Assembly: GCF_020539525.1 (NCBI RefSeq)
Contig: NZ_JACDXX010000002.1
Span: 248,001 to 312,000, forward strand
From: Pseudogemmobacter faecipullorum
GTDB lineage: Bacteria; Pseudomonadota; Alphaproteobacteria; Rhodobacterales; Rhodobacteraceae
Direction: 5' to 3'
DNA length: 64,000 bases
This document shows positions 25,431 to 34,275 of the stretch, in pieces. Both the position numbers and the translations under genes were made by a program. Each line of letters opens with the position of its first letter. Within the stretch, counting starts at the first letter, position 1. The notes under the pieces were generated by a model that saw only the letters and a program-made list of their open reading frames with translations, searched no databases and had not been told where the DNA came from.

Positions 25431-27615
25431 TTTTACCTGTGCAGTAGATGCCGAGGGCGTCGCCACCATCACCTGGGACACCCAGGGCAAATCGATGAAT
25501 GTGATGTCGATGGAGGGGTTCGAACTGCTCGACAGCCTCATCGGCAAGGCATTGGCGGATGCGGCGGTGAAGGGCATTATCATCACCTCTGGCAAAAAGG
25601 ATTTCGCCGCGGGGATGGATCTGAATGTCATCGCGAAAATGCGCGAGGGCGGGGCCCAGGCGATCTTTGACGGCGTGATGAAAATGCATGGCGTGCTGCG
25701 CCGGATCGAGCGCGCCGGAATGGATCCGAAGACGCTGAAAGGCGGCAAGCCGGTGGTGGCTGCACTTCCCGGCACCGCGCTTGGCATCGGGTTTGAGATC
25801 CCGCTGGCCTGCCACCGCATCATCGCGGCGGAGAATCCCAGGGCAAAGATCGGCCTGCCGGAGATTATGGTCGGCATCTTCCCGGGTGCAGGCGGCACGA
25901 CGCGGCTGGTGCGCAAGCTCGGCGCGATGATGGCCGCACCTTTCCTGCTCGAGGGCAAGCTCTCGGATCCGAAAGCGGCGAAGAACAACGGCCTGATCGA
26001 CGAGGTGGTCGCCCCGGATCAGCTGCTGGCCCGGGCGAAGGAATGGATCCTTGCTGCGAAAGAGGCCGATCTGGTCAAACCCTGGGATGCCAAGGGCTAT
26101 AAGATGCCCGGGGGTGCCCCCTATCACCCCGCCGGTTTCATGACCTATGTCGGGGCCAGCGCTATGGTGAATGGTAAGACCATGGGGGTCTATCCGGCCG
26201 CCAAAGCCCTGCTCTCGGCGGCCTATGAGGGCGCGCAGGTGCCCTTTGACACCGCGCTGAAAATCGAGGCGCGCCAGTTCACCAATGTGCTGATGAACCC
26301 CTCTTCCTCGGCGATGATCCGTTCGCTCTTCATCAATAAAGAGGCGCTGGAGAAGGGCGCGAACCGCCCGGCAGTGGCCGATCAGGGGGTGAAGAAGGTT
26401 GGCATTCTTGGTGCGGGCATGATGGGGGCGGGGATTGCCTATGTCTCGGCCAGCGCGGGGATTGAGGTGGTGCTGATCGATGCCGTCCAGGAGGCGGCTG
26501 AACGCGGCAAGGCCCATAGCGAGGCGCTGCTCGATAAGGGCATGAAACGCGGTAAGGTGAGCGAGGCGAAAAAGGCCGAAGTTCTGGGCCGGATCACCGC
26601 AACCACCGATTATGCCGCCCTCGCCGGCGTCGATCTGATCGTCGAGGCGGTGTTTGAGGATCCGAAGATCAAGGCAGAAGTGACGCAAAAGGCCGAGGCG
26701 GCGGCGGGTGCGGGCGCGATCTTCGCCACCAATACCTCGACCCTGCCGATCACTGCGCTTGCAGCCGCAAGTGTGCGGCCCGAACAATATATCGGCATCC
26801 ATTTCTTCTCGCCGGTCGATAAGATGATGCTGGTCGAGATCATTCGCGGCAAAGCGACCGGCGATCTGGCGGTGGCAAGGGCGCTCGATTTCGTGCGCCA
26901 GATCCGCAAGACGCCGATCGTCGTCAATGATGCGCGTTTCTTCTACGCCAATCGCTGCATCATCCCCTATATCAACGAAGGCATCCGTATGCTGGCCGAA
27001 GGGGTGGAACCGGCGCTGATCGAGAATGCAGCAAAGCTGGTCGGCATGCCGCTCGGCCCGCTGCAGCTGGTTGATGAGACCTCGATTGAGCTGGGCGTGA
27101 AGATCGCGAAGGCGACCAAAGCGGCGATGGGCGCGGATTATCCCGATGGCGCGGTGGATGAGGTGCTGTTCCGCATGCAGGGCCAGGGACGTCTGGGGCG
27201 CAAGAATAATGCCGGTTTCTACGCCTATTCTGAAAAGGGCGAGCGGCTCGGTCTCTGGGAGGGGCTTGAGACAGATTATCCGGTCCGTGATGATCAGCCC
27301 GCACTGAGCGAAGTGCAGCACCGGCTGCTGATGGCCCAGGTGCTGGAAGCGGTGCGCGCTTTGGAAGAGGGGGTGCTGAGCGATATCCGCGAAGGCGATG
27401 TCGGGGCGATCCTTGGCTGGGGCTTTGCGCCCTGGTCGGGCGGGCCTTTCTCCTGGCTCGATATCATCGGCCCGGGCCGGGCGGTGCAGATCTGCGAGGC
27501 GCTGAGCGCCGGATATGGCAAGCGGTTCGAAGCTCCGGCTTTGCTGCGTGAGCTGGCAGGGAAAGGCGAGACCTTCTATGGCCGCTTTGGCGAGGGGGCC
27601 AGAAAAGCCGCATAA
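25423..27615 (+). CDS. fadJ: FadB/FadJ-type enoyl-CoA hydratase / 3-hydroxyacyl-CoA dehydrogenase
   Basis: This 730-residue two-domain enzyme catalyses the hydration and second oxidation steps of beta-oxidation. Residues 1-190 form a crotonase domain (AAGMDLNVIAKM, GLPEIMVGIFPGAGGTTRL). From about 325 an NAD-binding domain begins with GILGAGMMGAGIAYVSA, then IFATNTSTLPIT and HFFSPVDKMMLVEI, and two C-terminal helical domains follow. It starts at the ATG at 25423 after AGGGAGAGG, overlapping the cupin gene. It is the last gene before the terminator at 27625. FadB or FadJ is a naming choice. Confidence 0.93.
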   Translation: MADFTCAVDAEGVATITWDTQGKSMNVMSMEGFELLDSLIGKALADAAVKGIIITSGKKDFAAGMDLNVIAKMREGGAQAIFDGVMKMHGVLRRIERAGMDPKTLKGGKPVVAALPGTALGIGFEIPLACHRIIAAENPRAKIGLPEIMVGIFPGAGGTTRLVRKLGAMMAAPFLLEGKLSDPKAAKNNGLIDEVVAPDQLLARAKEWILAAKEADLVKPWDAKGYKMPGGAPYHPAGFMTYVGASAMVNGKTMGVYPAAKALLSAAYEGAQVPFDTALKIEARQFTNVLMNPSSSAMIRSLFINKEALEKGANRPAVADQGVKKVGILGAGMMGAGIAYVSASAGIEVVLIDAVQEAAERGKAHSEALLDKGMKRGKVSEAKKAEVLGRITATTDYAALAGVDLIVEAVFEDPKIKAEVTQKAEAAAGAGAIFATNTSTLPITALAAASVRPEQYIGIHFFSPVDKMMLVEIIRGKATGDLAVARALDFVRQIRKTPIVVNDARFFYANRCIIPYINEGIRMLAEGVEPALIENAAKLVGMPLGPLQLVDETSIELGVKIAKATKAAMGADYPDGAVDEVLFRMQGQGRLGRKNNAGFYAYSEKGERLGLWEGLETDYPVRDDQPALSEVQHRLLMAQVLEAVRALEEGVLSDIREGDVGAILGWGFAPWSGGPFSWLDIIGPGRAVQICEALSAGYGKRFEAPALLRELAGKGETFYGRFGEGARKAA

Positions 27616-27624
27616 AAAGAAGAA

Positions 27625-27652
27625 GGGGGGAGGCCAGGGCCTCCCCCCTTTT
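27625..27652 (+). terminator. Strong terminator of the beta-oxidation operon
   Basis: GGGGGGAGG (27625-27633) and CCTCCCCCC (27640-27648) pair perfectly around six bases and are followed by TTTT. It lies 9 bases after the fadJ-type stop codon. Confidence 0.9.
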
Positions 27653-27742
27653 GCCTCCGGCGGGGATATTTAGGGACAGATGAAGCCGGGCTTTTCATCT
27701 GTCTGAAAATATCCCCTGGGGGCCGGGGGGGCATGGCCCCCT
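27653..27742. repeat. Dispersed repeat, inverted pair forming a long hairpin
   Basis: gcctccggcggggatatttagggacagatgaa (27653-27684) is mirrored by ttcatctgtctgaaaatatcccctgggggcc (27694-27724). The arms GGGGATATTT/AAATATCCCC and GACAGATGAA/TTCATCTGTC pair around a short loop. Related single copies lie at 49183, 57595, 60345 and 60498. It sits between the 3' ends of the convergent fadJ and csaA-like genes. Confidence 0.85.
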
Positions 27743-27752
27743 CGTCGCTGGT

Positions 27753-28094
27753 TCAGAACATCCGGCCTGCGAGCGGCACCTCCTGGCCCGGGGCCAGCAG
27801 CACCACTTCGCCGCTCGCATCGGGCACGCCCAGCACCAGAACCTCGCTGCGCACCGGGCCGATCTGGCGCGGCGGGAAGTTCACCACCGCCATCACCTGG
27901 CGGCCGATCAGCCCCTCTGGCGTATAATGCCTGGTGATCTGGGCCGAAGAGCGTTTGATGCCAATCTCCGGGCCGAAATCAATCTTCAGCTTAAAGGCCG
28001 GTTTGCGTGCCTCGGGGAAGGGTTCGGCCTCGAGAATGCGGCCAACGCGGATATCGATTTTGGTGAAATCGTCATAGCTGATCTGATCGCTCAT
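27753..28094 (-). CDS. tRNA-binding domain protein (CsaA/YgjH-like)
   Basis: This 113-residue protein consists of one tRNA-binding OB fold: DDFTKIDIRVGRILEAE at residues 7-23, KPAFKLKIDFGPEIGIKRSSAQI near 32-54, and RQVMAVVNFPPRQIGP near 67-82. CsaA proteins are reported to have chaperone-like or export-related functions. The family also includes YgjH. The start overlaps the proC stop by ATGA, so both come from one message. Confidence 0.88.
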   Translation of the reverse strand: MSDQISYDDFTKIDIRVGRILEAEPFPEARKPAFKLKIDFGPEIGIKRSSAQITRHYTPEGLIGRQVMAVVNFPPRQIGPVRSEVLVLGVPDASGEVVLLAPGQEVPLAGRMF

Positions 28095-28903
28095 TTCGCC
28101 AGCTCCCGGCCGCGATCCGCCGCCGCCTGCATGGCGCGTTTCAGCAGTGGCTCCATGCCGGTCTCTGCATCCATCAGCACCGCCAGCGCCGCCGCGGTGG
28201 TGCCGCCGGGTGAGGTGACGTTGATGCGCAGCTGTGCCGCACTGTCCTCGCTCTGATGCGCCAGCTCGCCCGAGCCGCTGACGGTGGCACGCGCCAGTTT
28301 CATCGCCACCTCCGGTGACAGACCCTGCGCTACTCCGCCCGCAGCCATCGCCTCAATCAGGTGAAAGACATAGGCCGGGCCCGAGCCGGAAACCGCGATC
28401 ACCGCATCGATCTGGGCCTCATTCTCCAGATCCACCACCTCGCCGACCGCTGCCATCAGGGCGCGGGCGGTCACCAGATCGGCGGCGCTGGCGTGAGCAT
28501 TGCCGACCAGCCCGGAGATGCCACGTCCGACCATGGCCGGGGTATTCGGCATCACCCGCACCACCGGGGTCTGTGCGCCAAGTGCCGTTTCCAGCGCTGC
28601 AATCGTGGTGCCCGCGGCGATTGAGATGAACAGGGTCCTGCCATTCCCCAGCGCCTGGAGCGAGGGCAGGGCCGCGCCCATCATCTGCGGCTTGACCGCG
28701 AGCAGGGCGACGGCAGGGGCGGCGGGCAGGCCTTGATTGAGATGCACGCCCGAGGCTTTCAGCCAGTCCGAAGGGTTCGGCTCCATCACCCAGGCCGAAC
28801 TGGCGGGCAGACCGGCCGCCAGCCAGCCCGAGAGCAGAGCCGAGCCCATCTTGCCGCAGCCCAGAAGGACGATGCCGTCCTTCGCTATGATATCCATGGA
28901 CAT
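28091..28903 (-). CDS. proC: Pyrroline-5-carboxylate reductase
   Basis: This 270-residue enzyme makes the last step of proline synthesis, reducing P5C with NAD(P)H. The dinucleotide-binding motif LLGCGKMGSALLSGWL is at residues 13-28, VRVMPNTPAMVGRGISG near 114-130, and the dimer domain motif SGSGPAYVFHLIEAMA near 170. The substrate-site segment NVTSPGGTTAAAL near 228 is intact. The ATG at 28903 gives normal length. It precedes the csaA-like gene with a 4-base overlap. Confidence 0.95.
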   Translation of the reverse strand: MSMDIIAKDGIVLLGCGKMGSALLSGWLAAGLPASSAWVMEPNPSDWLKASGVHLNQGLPAAPAVALLAVKPQMMGAALPSLQALGNGRTLFISIAAGTTIAALETALGAQTPVVRVMPNTPAMVGRGISGLVGNAHASAADLVTARALMAAVGEVVDLENEAQIDAVIAVSGSGPAYVFHLIEAMAAGGVAQGLSPEVAMKLARATVSGSGELAHQSEDSAAQLRINVTSPGGTTAAALAVLMDAETGMEPLLKRAMQAAADRGRELAK

Positions 28904-28942
28904 TTGCCGGCCTTCTCTTCCCAGTGGCAGTCGGCAAAGAGG

Positions 28943-29446
28943 TTAGGCGCGGCCGTAGGCCTCTGCAATGGCGACTTTCATCGCCTCAACCGGCGGGCGC
29001 TCGGCCCAGAGCGTCAGCTGGAAGGCCGGATAGAAGCGCTCGGCCGAGGTGATGGCGGAAGAGATCAGCCGGTCGATCTGTTCGCTCACCGCATGCTGGC
29101 CCCCGGCGAGGCAGAGGCCATAGCGCCAGACCATCAGCTTCTGCTCATCCCACCAGTTGAAACCGCCGGTCCAGACCTCGTCATTGCAGCGGTTGATCAG
29201 CTCATAAAGCGCGCCCATGCGATGTTCGGGCGGCTCCATTTCAAAGGTGCAGATCAGTCGCAGCGTTTCGTCATGGCCGGACCAGGCGAGGGTGATCGAG
29301 TAATTGCGCCACTGCCCCTCGACCGCCATGGCGATCTGGTCATCGGTCACGCGGTCGAATTCCCAGTCGTGATATTCGGCCAGTGTTTCGGCCAGATCGA
29401 TCGGGTGGACTTCATCCGAGAGAGAATAGTCTTCGGAAAGCGACAT
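28943..29446 (-). CDS. YbjN domain-containing protein
   Basis: This 167-residue acidic protein resembles YbjN/DUF1790 (T3SS chaperone-like fold): LAETLAEYHDWEFDRVTDDQIAMAVEG at about 18-44, a CTFEMEPPEHRMGALYELINRCND segment and WGFNWW-like aromatic strand. The start at the ATG at 29446 gives a compact domain. The frame extends upstream to 29488 without conservation. It is reverse-strand, 40 bases upstream of proC, and may share its transcript. YbjN proteins affect motility and stress in E. coli. The role here is unknown. Confidence 0.8.
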   Translation of the reverse strand: MSLSEDYSLSDEVHPIDLAETLAEYHDWEFDRVTDDQIAMAVEGQWRNYSITLAWSGHDETLRLICTFEMEPPEHRMGALYELINRCNDEVWTGGFNWWDEQKLMVWRYGLCLAGGQHAVSEQIDRLISSAITSAERFYPAFQLTLWAERPPVEAMKVAIAEAYGRA

Positions 29447-29752
29447 GTCCGAAACCCTTTTTATTGCGTGTGCCTCAGTGCGAACCACCAGAAGCTGTCA
29501 TTTGGGCGAGAAAATGCGGAATGGAAGCTGTTACCCACCAGATGTTGAGGCTTATCCTGCGGTCCGCACCCATTTCTGTAAAGCCGTTTCTTGTGGAGAG
29601 GGCTGTGGACAAGGGGGTTTTCCACGGAAAACTCGCAGCCATGTGGGCGAAATGTGGTTAACATTGCCCCGCTGCGGTGAATCCTTCGCGCATCGGCGCA
29701 GCCCCAGGACCCTGGGGATGAGGCGGGATGGCTCTACTATATAGCCGGGGGT
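29447..29752. other. Intergenic region with DnaA-box-like sites
   Basis: No gene is convincing in these 306 bases. The segment 29590-29665 contains several TGTGGA-type nonamers close to DnaA boxes: TGTGGAGAG at 29592, TGTGGACAA at 29604, TTTTCCACG at 29618 and TGTGGTTAA at 29653. It also holds the promoter region for the ybjN-like gene. None of the boxes is a perfect TTATCCACA. Confidence 0.4.
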
Positions 29753-30844
29753 TCAGCGGCTGATGGCGCGCAGAGCCTGACGCAGGCTTCGCGCCAGAAC
29801 CGATTGCAGCCCGGCGCCGATGGCGCTGGCGAGGCTCACCAGCAGTCCGGCCAGCCCGGCGGCCAGGGCGAGGGCCTCATCGCCGAAGCGTAAGGCCGCG
29901 CGCATGAAGCGGGATTTGCCGATCACCTCCAGCGTGCCGAGCGCCTTGCGCCCCAGCGTCTCACTGGCGTTGGCGAGGCGGCGGGCATCGCCCGGGCCGT
30001 CGATATAGCGCAGCAGATGCAGCGTCTCGGAGGGGGCGAGGCGGCCCGAGATCCGGCCAAGGTCCGAGGCCAGATCAGCGGCCGGACGGATCACCTCGGG
30101 GCGCAGCAACCGGGCCGGATCGGTGAGGCTGTCAATGCGGGCCAGCTCGTCCCAGCGCAGCCCCCGGCGCGCGGTATCGGTCAGGAAATTCAGCAGACGT
30201 GGCGGGATCAGCGCCATTTTACGGGCCATTTTCAGCAGCCCCGCTCCGGCCTTCACGCTCAGTGATGTGCCGCCCGTGCTCAGGGCAGCCGCCGTGGCGC
30301 CAAGGCCAATGGCGGAAAGCGCGAGGTCAAGCTGGTCGATCTCTGCGCCGCTGACATAGCTGATCCCGGCTTTCGACAGCCCGGCCAGATCCCCGATCGG
30401 CGTCATCTGCACCGGCGCATTGCACAAAAGCGCCTGGGAAAGACTGCAGGAGGAGGCGTCCCAGAAGCACATCACACAGGCGCCGGCAGTGGCGAGATAG
30501 CCCGAATCCTCTTCCCGCGCGGTTTCAAGGCCGAGGTTAAGCTCCGGGGAAAGCGCGATATTCTGCAGCCCGGCAAGCTCGGTCACGGCATCAATCGCGA
30601 TCCAGTTGCGCGGATCCTCAGCGAGCAGCACCGCGAGGCGGGCCTCCAGCCCGGGCCCGGTTTCAGATTTCGCCAGTTCGCGCTCAAGCGCGGCTGCGAA
30701 TTCATCCGAGCTGCGTTCGATCAGCGGGCGCAGCAGAGGATCCTGGCGGATCCGCTCTGCCGCCCACCAGAAGGAGGCGGCAGAGAAAAGCATCAGGCTC
30801 AGGAGCAGCAGGCGGGCGATCCAGCGGCTGCCCCGGCGGATCAT
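29753..30844 (-). CDS. Membrane-anchored hypothetical protein
   Basis: This 363-residue protein is one I do not recognise by name. It has an N-terminal membrane anchor (residues 9-30, [20 protein letters not shown]) and a periplasm-facing or cytosolic helical body. Four cysteines are close together in [21 protein letters not shown] (near 117-137), and there are hydrophobic stretches near 185-205 and at the C-terminus ([20 protein letters not shown]). Its start overlaps the trpS stop by 4 bases, so it is co-transcribed downstream of trpS. The clustered cysteines could form disulfides. Confidence 0.65.
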   Translation of the reverse strand: MIRRGSRWIARLLLLSLMLFSAASFWWAAERIRQDPLLRPLIERSSDEFAAALERELAKSETGPGLEARLAVLLAEDPRNWIAIDAVTELAGLQNIALSPELNLGLETAREEDSGYLATAGACVMCFWDASSCSLSQALLCNAPVQMTPIGDLAGLSKAGISYVSGAEIDQLDLALSAIGLGATAAALSTGGTSLSVKAGAGLLKMARKMALIPPRLLNFLTDTARRGLRWDELARIDSLTDPARLLRPEVIRPAADLASDLGRISGRLAPSETLHLLRYIDGPGDARRLANASETLGRKALGTLEVIGKSRFMRAALRFGDEALALAAGLAGLLVSLASAIGAGLQSVLARSLRQALRAISR

Positions 30845-31896
30845 CCGCGGCTGCCGATCATGCCGACGATCTCTTTGGTCTTCTTCAGGATCGGTGCGGC
30901 AATGGCATCGGCGCGATCCGCGCCTTTGCCAAGGATGCGGTCGATCTCGGAGGGGTCGGCCATATAGCGGTTCATCTCGGCGGTGATCGGCGAGAGTTTG
31001 GCCACGGCGAGATCGGCCAGCTTCGGCTTGAAGGTGCCAAACTGCGCCCCGGCGAATTCCGCGATCACCGCTTCGGTCGGAACTCCGGCGAGCGCGGCGT
31101 AGATATTGACCAGATTGCGCGCCTCGGGCCGGTCTTTCAGCCCCTCGACCGTCTCGGGCAGGGGATGGGCATCCGAAGTGGCCTTGCGGATCTTTTTCGC
31201 AATCGTATCGGCATCATCGGTCAGGTTGATCCGGCTGGCATCCGAAGGATCGGATTTCGACATTTTTTTCGTGCCATCGCGCAAAGACATGACGCGGGTG
31301 GCGGCGCCCTCGATCAGCGGCTCGGTGATCGGGAAGAAATCGACGCCGTAATCATGGTTAAACTTGGCGGCGATATCGCGGGTCAGCTCAAGATGCTGCT
31401 TCTGATCCTCGCCCACCGGCACCTGGGTGGCATGGTAAAGCAGGATGTCTGCCGCCATCAGCGAGGGATAGGCCAAGAGGCCCAGCGAGGAATTTTCGGC
31501 ATTCTTGCCGGCGGTCTTATCCTTGAACTGGGTCATGCGGTACATCCAGCCGATGCGCGCCACGCAGTTCAGGATCCAGGCCAGTTCGGCATGGCCGGTC
31601 ACCTGGCTCTGATTAAACAGAACCGAACGGTCGGGATCAATGCCCGAAGCCAGATAAGCGGCAGCAATCTCGCGCGTCTGGTGGCGCAGTTTGGCCGGAT
31701 CCTGCCAGACGGTGATCGCATGCAGATCGACGACGCAATAGATCGTCTCGATGCCCTCATTCTGCTTTTCCGCGAAACGCTTCAGCGCGCCGAGGTAATT
31801 GCCGAGCGTCATCCCGCCCGAGGGTTGAATGCCCGAGAAAATCCGCTGGCTGAAGCCCGGGTTTACATTGCTCTGCGGCGCTGCTGGCGAGCTCAT
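30841..31896 (-). CDS. trpS: Tryptophanyl-tRNA synthetase
   Basis: This 351-residue class I enzyme charges tRNA-Trp. The HIGH-equivalent motif is in [18 protein letters not shown] (residues 21-38), where the first His is replaced as usual in TrpRS. The substrate pocket segment [16 protein letters not shown] is near 142, and KMSKS is in [12 protein letters not shown] near 212. The length is normal. The ATG at 31896 opens a transcript that continues into the membrane-anchored hypothetical with a 4-base overlap. Confidence 0.95.
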   Translation of the reverse strand: MSSPAAPQSNVNPGFSQRIFSGIQPSGGMTLGNYLGALKRFAEKQNEGIETIYCVVDLHAITVWQDPAKLRHQTREIAAAYLASGIDPDRSVLFNQSQVTGHAELAWILNCVARIGWMYRMTQFKDKTAGKNAENSSLGLLAYPSLMAADILLYHATQVPVGEDQKQHLELTRDIAAKFNHDYGVDFFPITEPLIEGAATRVMSLRDGTKKMSKSDPSDASRINLTDDADTIAKKIRKATSDAHPLPETVEGLKDRPEARNLVNIYAALAGVPTEAVIAEFAGAQFGTFKPKLADLAVAKLSPITAEMNRYMADPSEIDRILGKGADRADAIAAPILKKTKEIVGMIGSRG

Positions 31897-31986
31897 TTCG
31901 CGCTCCGTCTGGAAATAGGGACGCGCCCGGCGTAAGCCTTTCAGCGCGAGGCGTCAACTTGCCCGCGCCTGAGAGCGGAGAGCCTG

Positions 31987-32676
31987 ATGCACGATACCGA
32001 CCCCACTGCCTCGCCTTTTAACAGCCTGCCCTGGGTGGTCTGGGCGCTGGCGCTGCCGATCATCGCCATGGAGGTGGTGCTGAACCTCGCGGCGCGGGAG
32101 ATCATCGGCGGTCCCGCCGGGCCGGGCTGGCGGCTGATGGCGGTGCAGGATTACGCCGTGGCGCGAAATGTCATGGAGTTTCTCTATGCCAACCGGCTCT
32201 GGGAAGAGCTGGCGCTGCGCGCCTTTGCCTATCCCTTTGTGCACAGCGGTTTCACCCATGCGCTTTTCGCGGTGGTGATCCTGCTGGCGCTTGGCAAAAT
32301 GGTGGGAGAGGTGTTTCGCTGGTGGGCGGTGCTGGTCATCTTCTTTGGCGCGGCGCTGATGGGGGCGCTGGTCTATTGCCTTGCGGTGCCGGAGCCGGCC
32401 TGGCCGCTGATCGGCGCCTATCCGGCGGTCTATGGCATGATCGGTGGCTTTACCTTCCTGCTCTGGACCCGTCTCGTCGGCACCGGCAATCAGCGCTACC
32501 GGGCTTTCTCGCTGATCGGCATGCTGATGGGCATTCAGCTGTTGTTTGGTGTGCTGTTCGGCGGTGGCTATGAATGGATCGCCGATCTCGCAGGTTTTGC
32601 CACCGGCTTTGTTCTGTCCTTCTTCGTCAGCCCTGGCGGCTGGGCGCGGCTGCGCGAACAGATGCGCAGCCGCTGA
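31987..32676 (+). CDS. Rhomboid-like membrane protein, catalytic residues missing
   Basis: This 229-residue polytopic protein has about six membrane helices. The rhomboid landmark HSGFTHALF near residue 86 is kept, and the helix 4 motif is GAYPAVYGMIGG in place of the usual GASGAVYG. The position of the catalytic Ser is Tyr145, followed by Pro. The helix 6 His position in the AHLGG motif is Asp200 (IADLAGFATGF). Both catalytic residues are therefore replaced, making this a pseudoprotease by sequence. It is divergent from trpS and convergent with murJ. Confidence 0.85.
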   Translation: MHDTDPTASPFNSLPWVVWALALPIIAMEVVLNLAAREIIGGPAGPGWRLMAVQDYAVARNVMEFLYANRLWEELALRAFAYPFVHSGFTHALFAVVILLALGKMVGEVFRWWAVLVIFFGAALMGALVYCLAVPEPAWPLIGAYPAVYGMIGGFTFLLWTRLVGTGNQRYRAFSLIGMLMGIQLLFGVLFGGGYEWIADLAGFATGFVLSFFVSPGGWARLREQMRSR

Positions 32677-32703
32677 AGGTGTTTGTCAGACCGGGCGGGG
32701 GCT

Positions 32704-34254
32704 TTATGCCCGCCGCCCGCGCCGCAGCGAGGCTTTCAGATCGCTCAGGCTCATCGCGCCGGTGGCGATTGCGGTGGCGAAATAGCTGCCCATGCCGGCC
32801 AGCACCATCAGCCCCAGCAGCGGCGTGCGGCTGCCCTTTTCGATGCTTGCCGCGCCAAAGCCAATGAGCATGGCGTAAAGCACCGCGCCCATCACCGCCG
32901 AGGCGAGAAGGATGCGCGGCAGGCGGTGCCAGAACCGCGCGTCGAGCTGCGCTGTCAGCCCCATATTGCGCGAGCCGAGCCAGAGCTGCAGCACCATAAT
33001 CCAGCCGGCAGTGGTGGTGGCAATTGCCGCCGCGAGGAAGCCGATCAGCGGCATCAGTGCCACCGCGACCAGCGCATTCACCGCCATCGAGACCAGCGCA
33101 AAGTTGAAGGGGCGGCGGGTGTCGTGACGCGCATAATAGAGCGGCTGCAGCACTTTATGCAGCACGAAAGCGGGCAGGCCCGCGCCATAGACCGCAAGCG
33201 CAAGCGCCGTGTTCTGCGCCGCATGGGCGTCATAGGCGCCCCGCTCGAAGATCACGCCAATGATCGGGCGGGCGATCACGACCAGCGCCACGGCGGCGGG
33301 CAGGGTCAGCAGCAAAGCAAATTCGGCCCCGCGTGAGAAGGAATGCTGCGCGCCCGAATCGTCTTTGGCGCGCAGGCGGCGCGACAGCTCGGGCAGAAGC
33401 ACCACGCCGATCGCAATTCCCACCACGCCAAGCGGCAGCTGATAGAGCCGGTCGGCATTATAGAGCCAGGTGATCGCGCCATCGGTATAGGAGGCGACCT
33501 GTCGGCCGACGATCAGATTGACCTGCACCACGCCCCCCGCGAGGGCGGCAGGGGCGGCGATAATGGCAAGGCGCTTCAGCTCGGGGGTCCATTTCGGCAG
33601 CTGGAAGGGCAGAGAAAAGCCCAGCCGTTTCAGCGCCCACCAGGTGGTCCCGAGCTGCAGGATGCCGGAGACCGAGACCGACCAGGCCAGAGCGCTGCCC
33701 ATATCCCAGCCAAACTGCCGCGCCAGCAGCATGCCGGCAATCATCGAGAGCGAGAGCAGGATCGACACGGCTGAGGTGGCGAGGAACCGCCCCATTGAAT
33801 TCAGCACGCCCGAGAGCAGCGCCGTCAGCGAGATGAACAGAATATAGGGGAAAGCCACCCGGCCCATATCCACCGCCAGATCAAAGCGCGCATCGCCCCC
33901 AAAGCCCGAAGCCATGGCCCAGACCAGCAGGGGCATCAGCAGGATGGCGAGGGCCGAGAACAGCGCAAGGAAGGCCGCGAGGCTCCAGAAAGCGTCGCGG
34001 GCAAAGCCATTGGCATCCTCTCCGCCCTCCAGCTTTTTGGAATACATCGGCACAAAGGCCATATTGAACGCGCCTTCAGCGAAGAGGCGGCGGAACATAT
34101 TGGGCAGGCTCTGCGCCACGACAAAGGCCTGGGCGACCGCGCCATCGCCGAGATAGGCACTCATGACCATATCCCGCACAAGGCCTGCTACCCGTGAGAT
34201 CAGAGTCCAGAAGCCCACGGTCAGAAAGCCTGCCATCAGCCGGATTGGTTTCAT
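32704..34254 (-). CDS. murJ: Lipid II flippase MurJ
   Basis: This 516-residue inner-membrane protein moves lipid II to the periplasm for cell-wall synthesis. It has about 14 hydrophobic helices and typical MVF-family segments: GFWTLISRVAGLVRDMVMSA at the N-terminus with the conserved Arg, AFVVAQSLPNMFRRLFAEGAFN with Arg residues lining the cavity, and LLSGVLNSMGRF. The ATG at 34254 gives normal length. It follows glnD on the same strand with a 21-base gap, a common arrangement in alphaproteobacteria. Confidence 0.95.
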   Translation of the reverse strand: MKPIRLMAGFLTVGFWTLISRVAGLVRDMVMSAYLGDGAVAQAFVVAQSLPNMFRRLFAEGAFNMAFVPMYSKKLEGGEDANGFARDAFWSLAAFLALFSALAILLMPLLVWAMASGFGGDARFDLAVDMGRVAFPYILFISLTALLSGVLNSMGRFLATSAVSILLSLSMIAGMLLARQFGWDMGSALAWSVSVSGILQLGTTWWALKRLGFSLPFQLPKWTPELKRLAIIAAPAALAGGVVQVNLIVGRQVASYTDGAITWLYNADRLYQLPLGVVGIAIGVVLLPELSRRLRAKDDSGAQHSFSRGAEFALLLTLPAAVALVVIARPIIGVIFERGAYDAHAAQNTALALAVYGAGLPAFVLHKVLQPLYYARHDTRRPFNFALVSMAVNALVAVALMPLIGFLAAAIATTTAGWIMVLQLWLGSRNMGLTAQLDARFWHRLPRILLASAVMGAVLYAMLIGFGAASIEKGSRTPLLGLMVLAGMGSYFATAIATGAMSLSDLKASLRRGRRA

Positions 34255-34275
34255 GCTCAGATTTACCCCCGACCC

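Noticed and set aside
25261-27321. Long reverse open frame opposite the FadB/J-type gene
   Set aside because: Same type of shadow. No known domain, and composition is typical of the complement of a GC-rich gene.
29590-29665. Replication origin
   Set aside because: The DnaA-like boxes are imperfect, there is no AT-rich unwinding element, and none of the usual origin neighbours (dnaA, parAB, hemE) is in the window.
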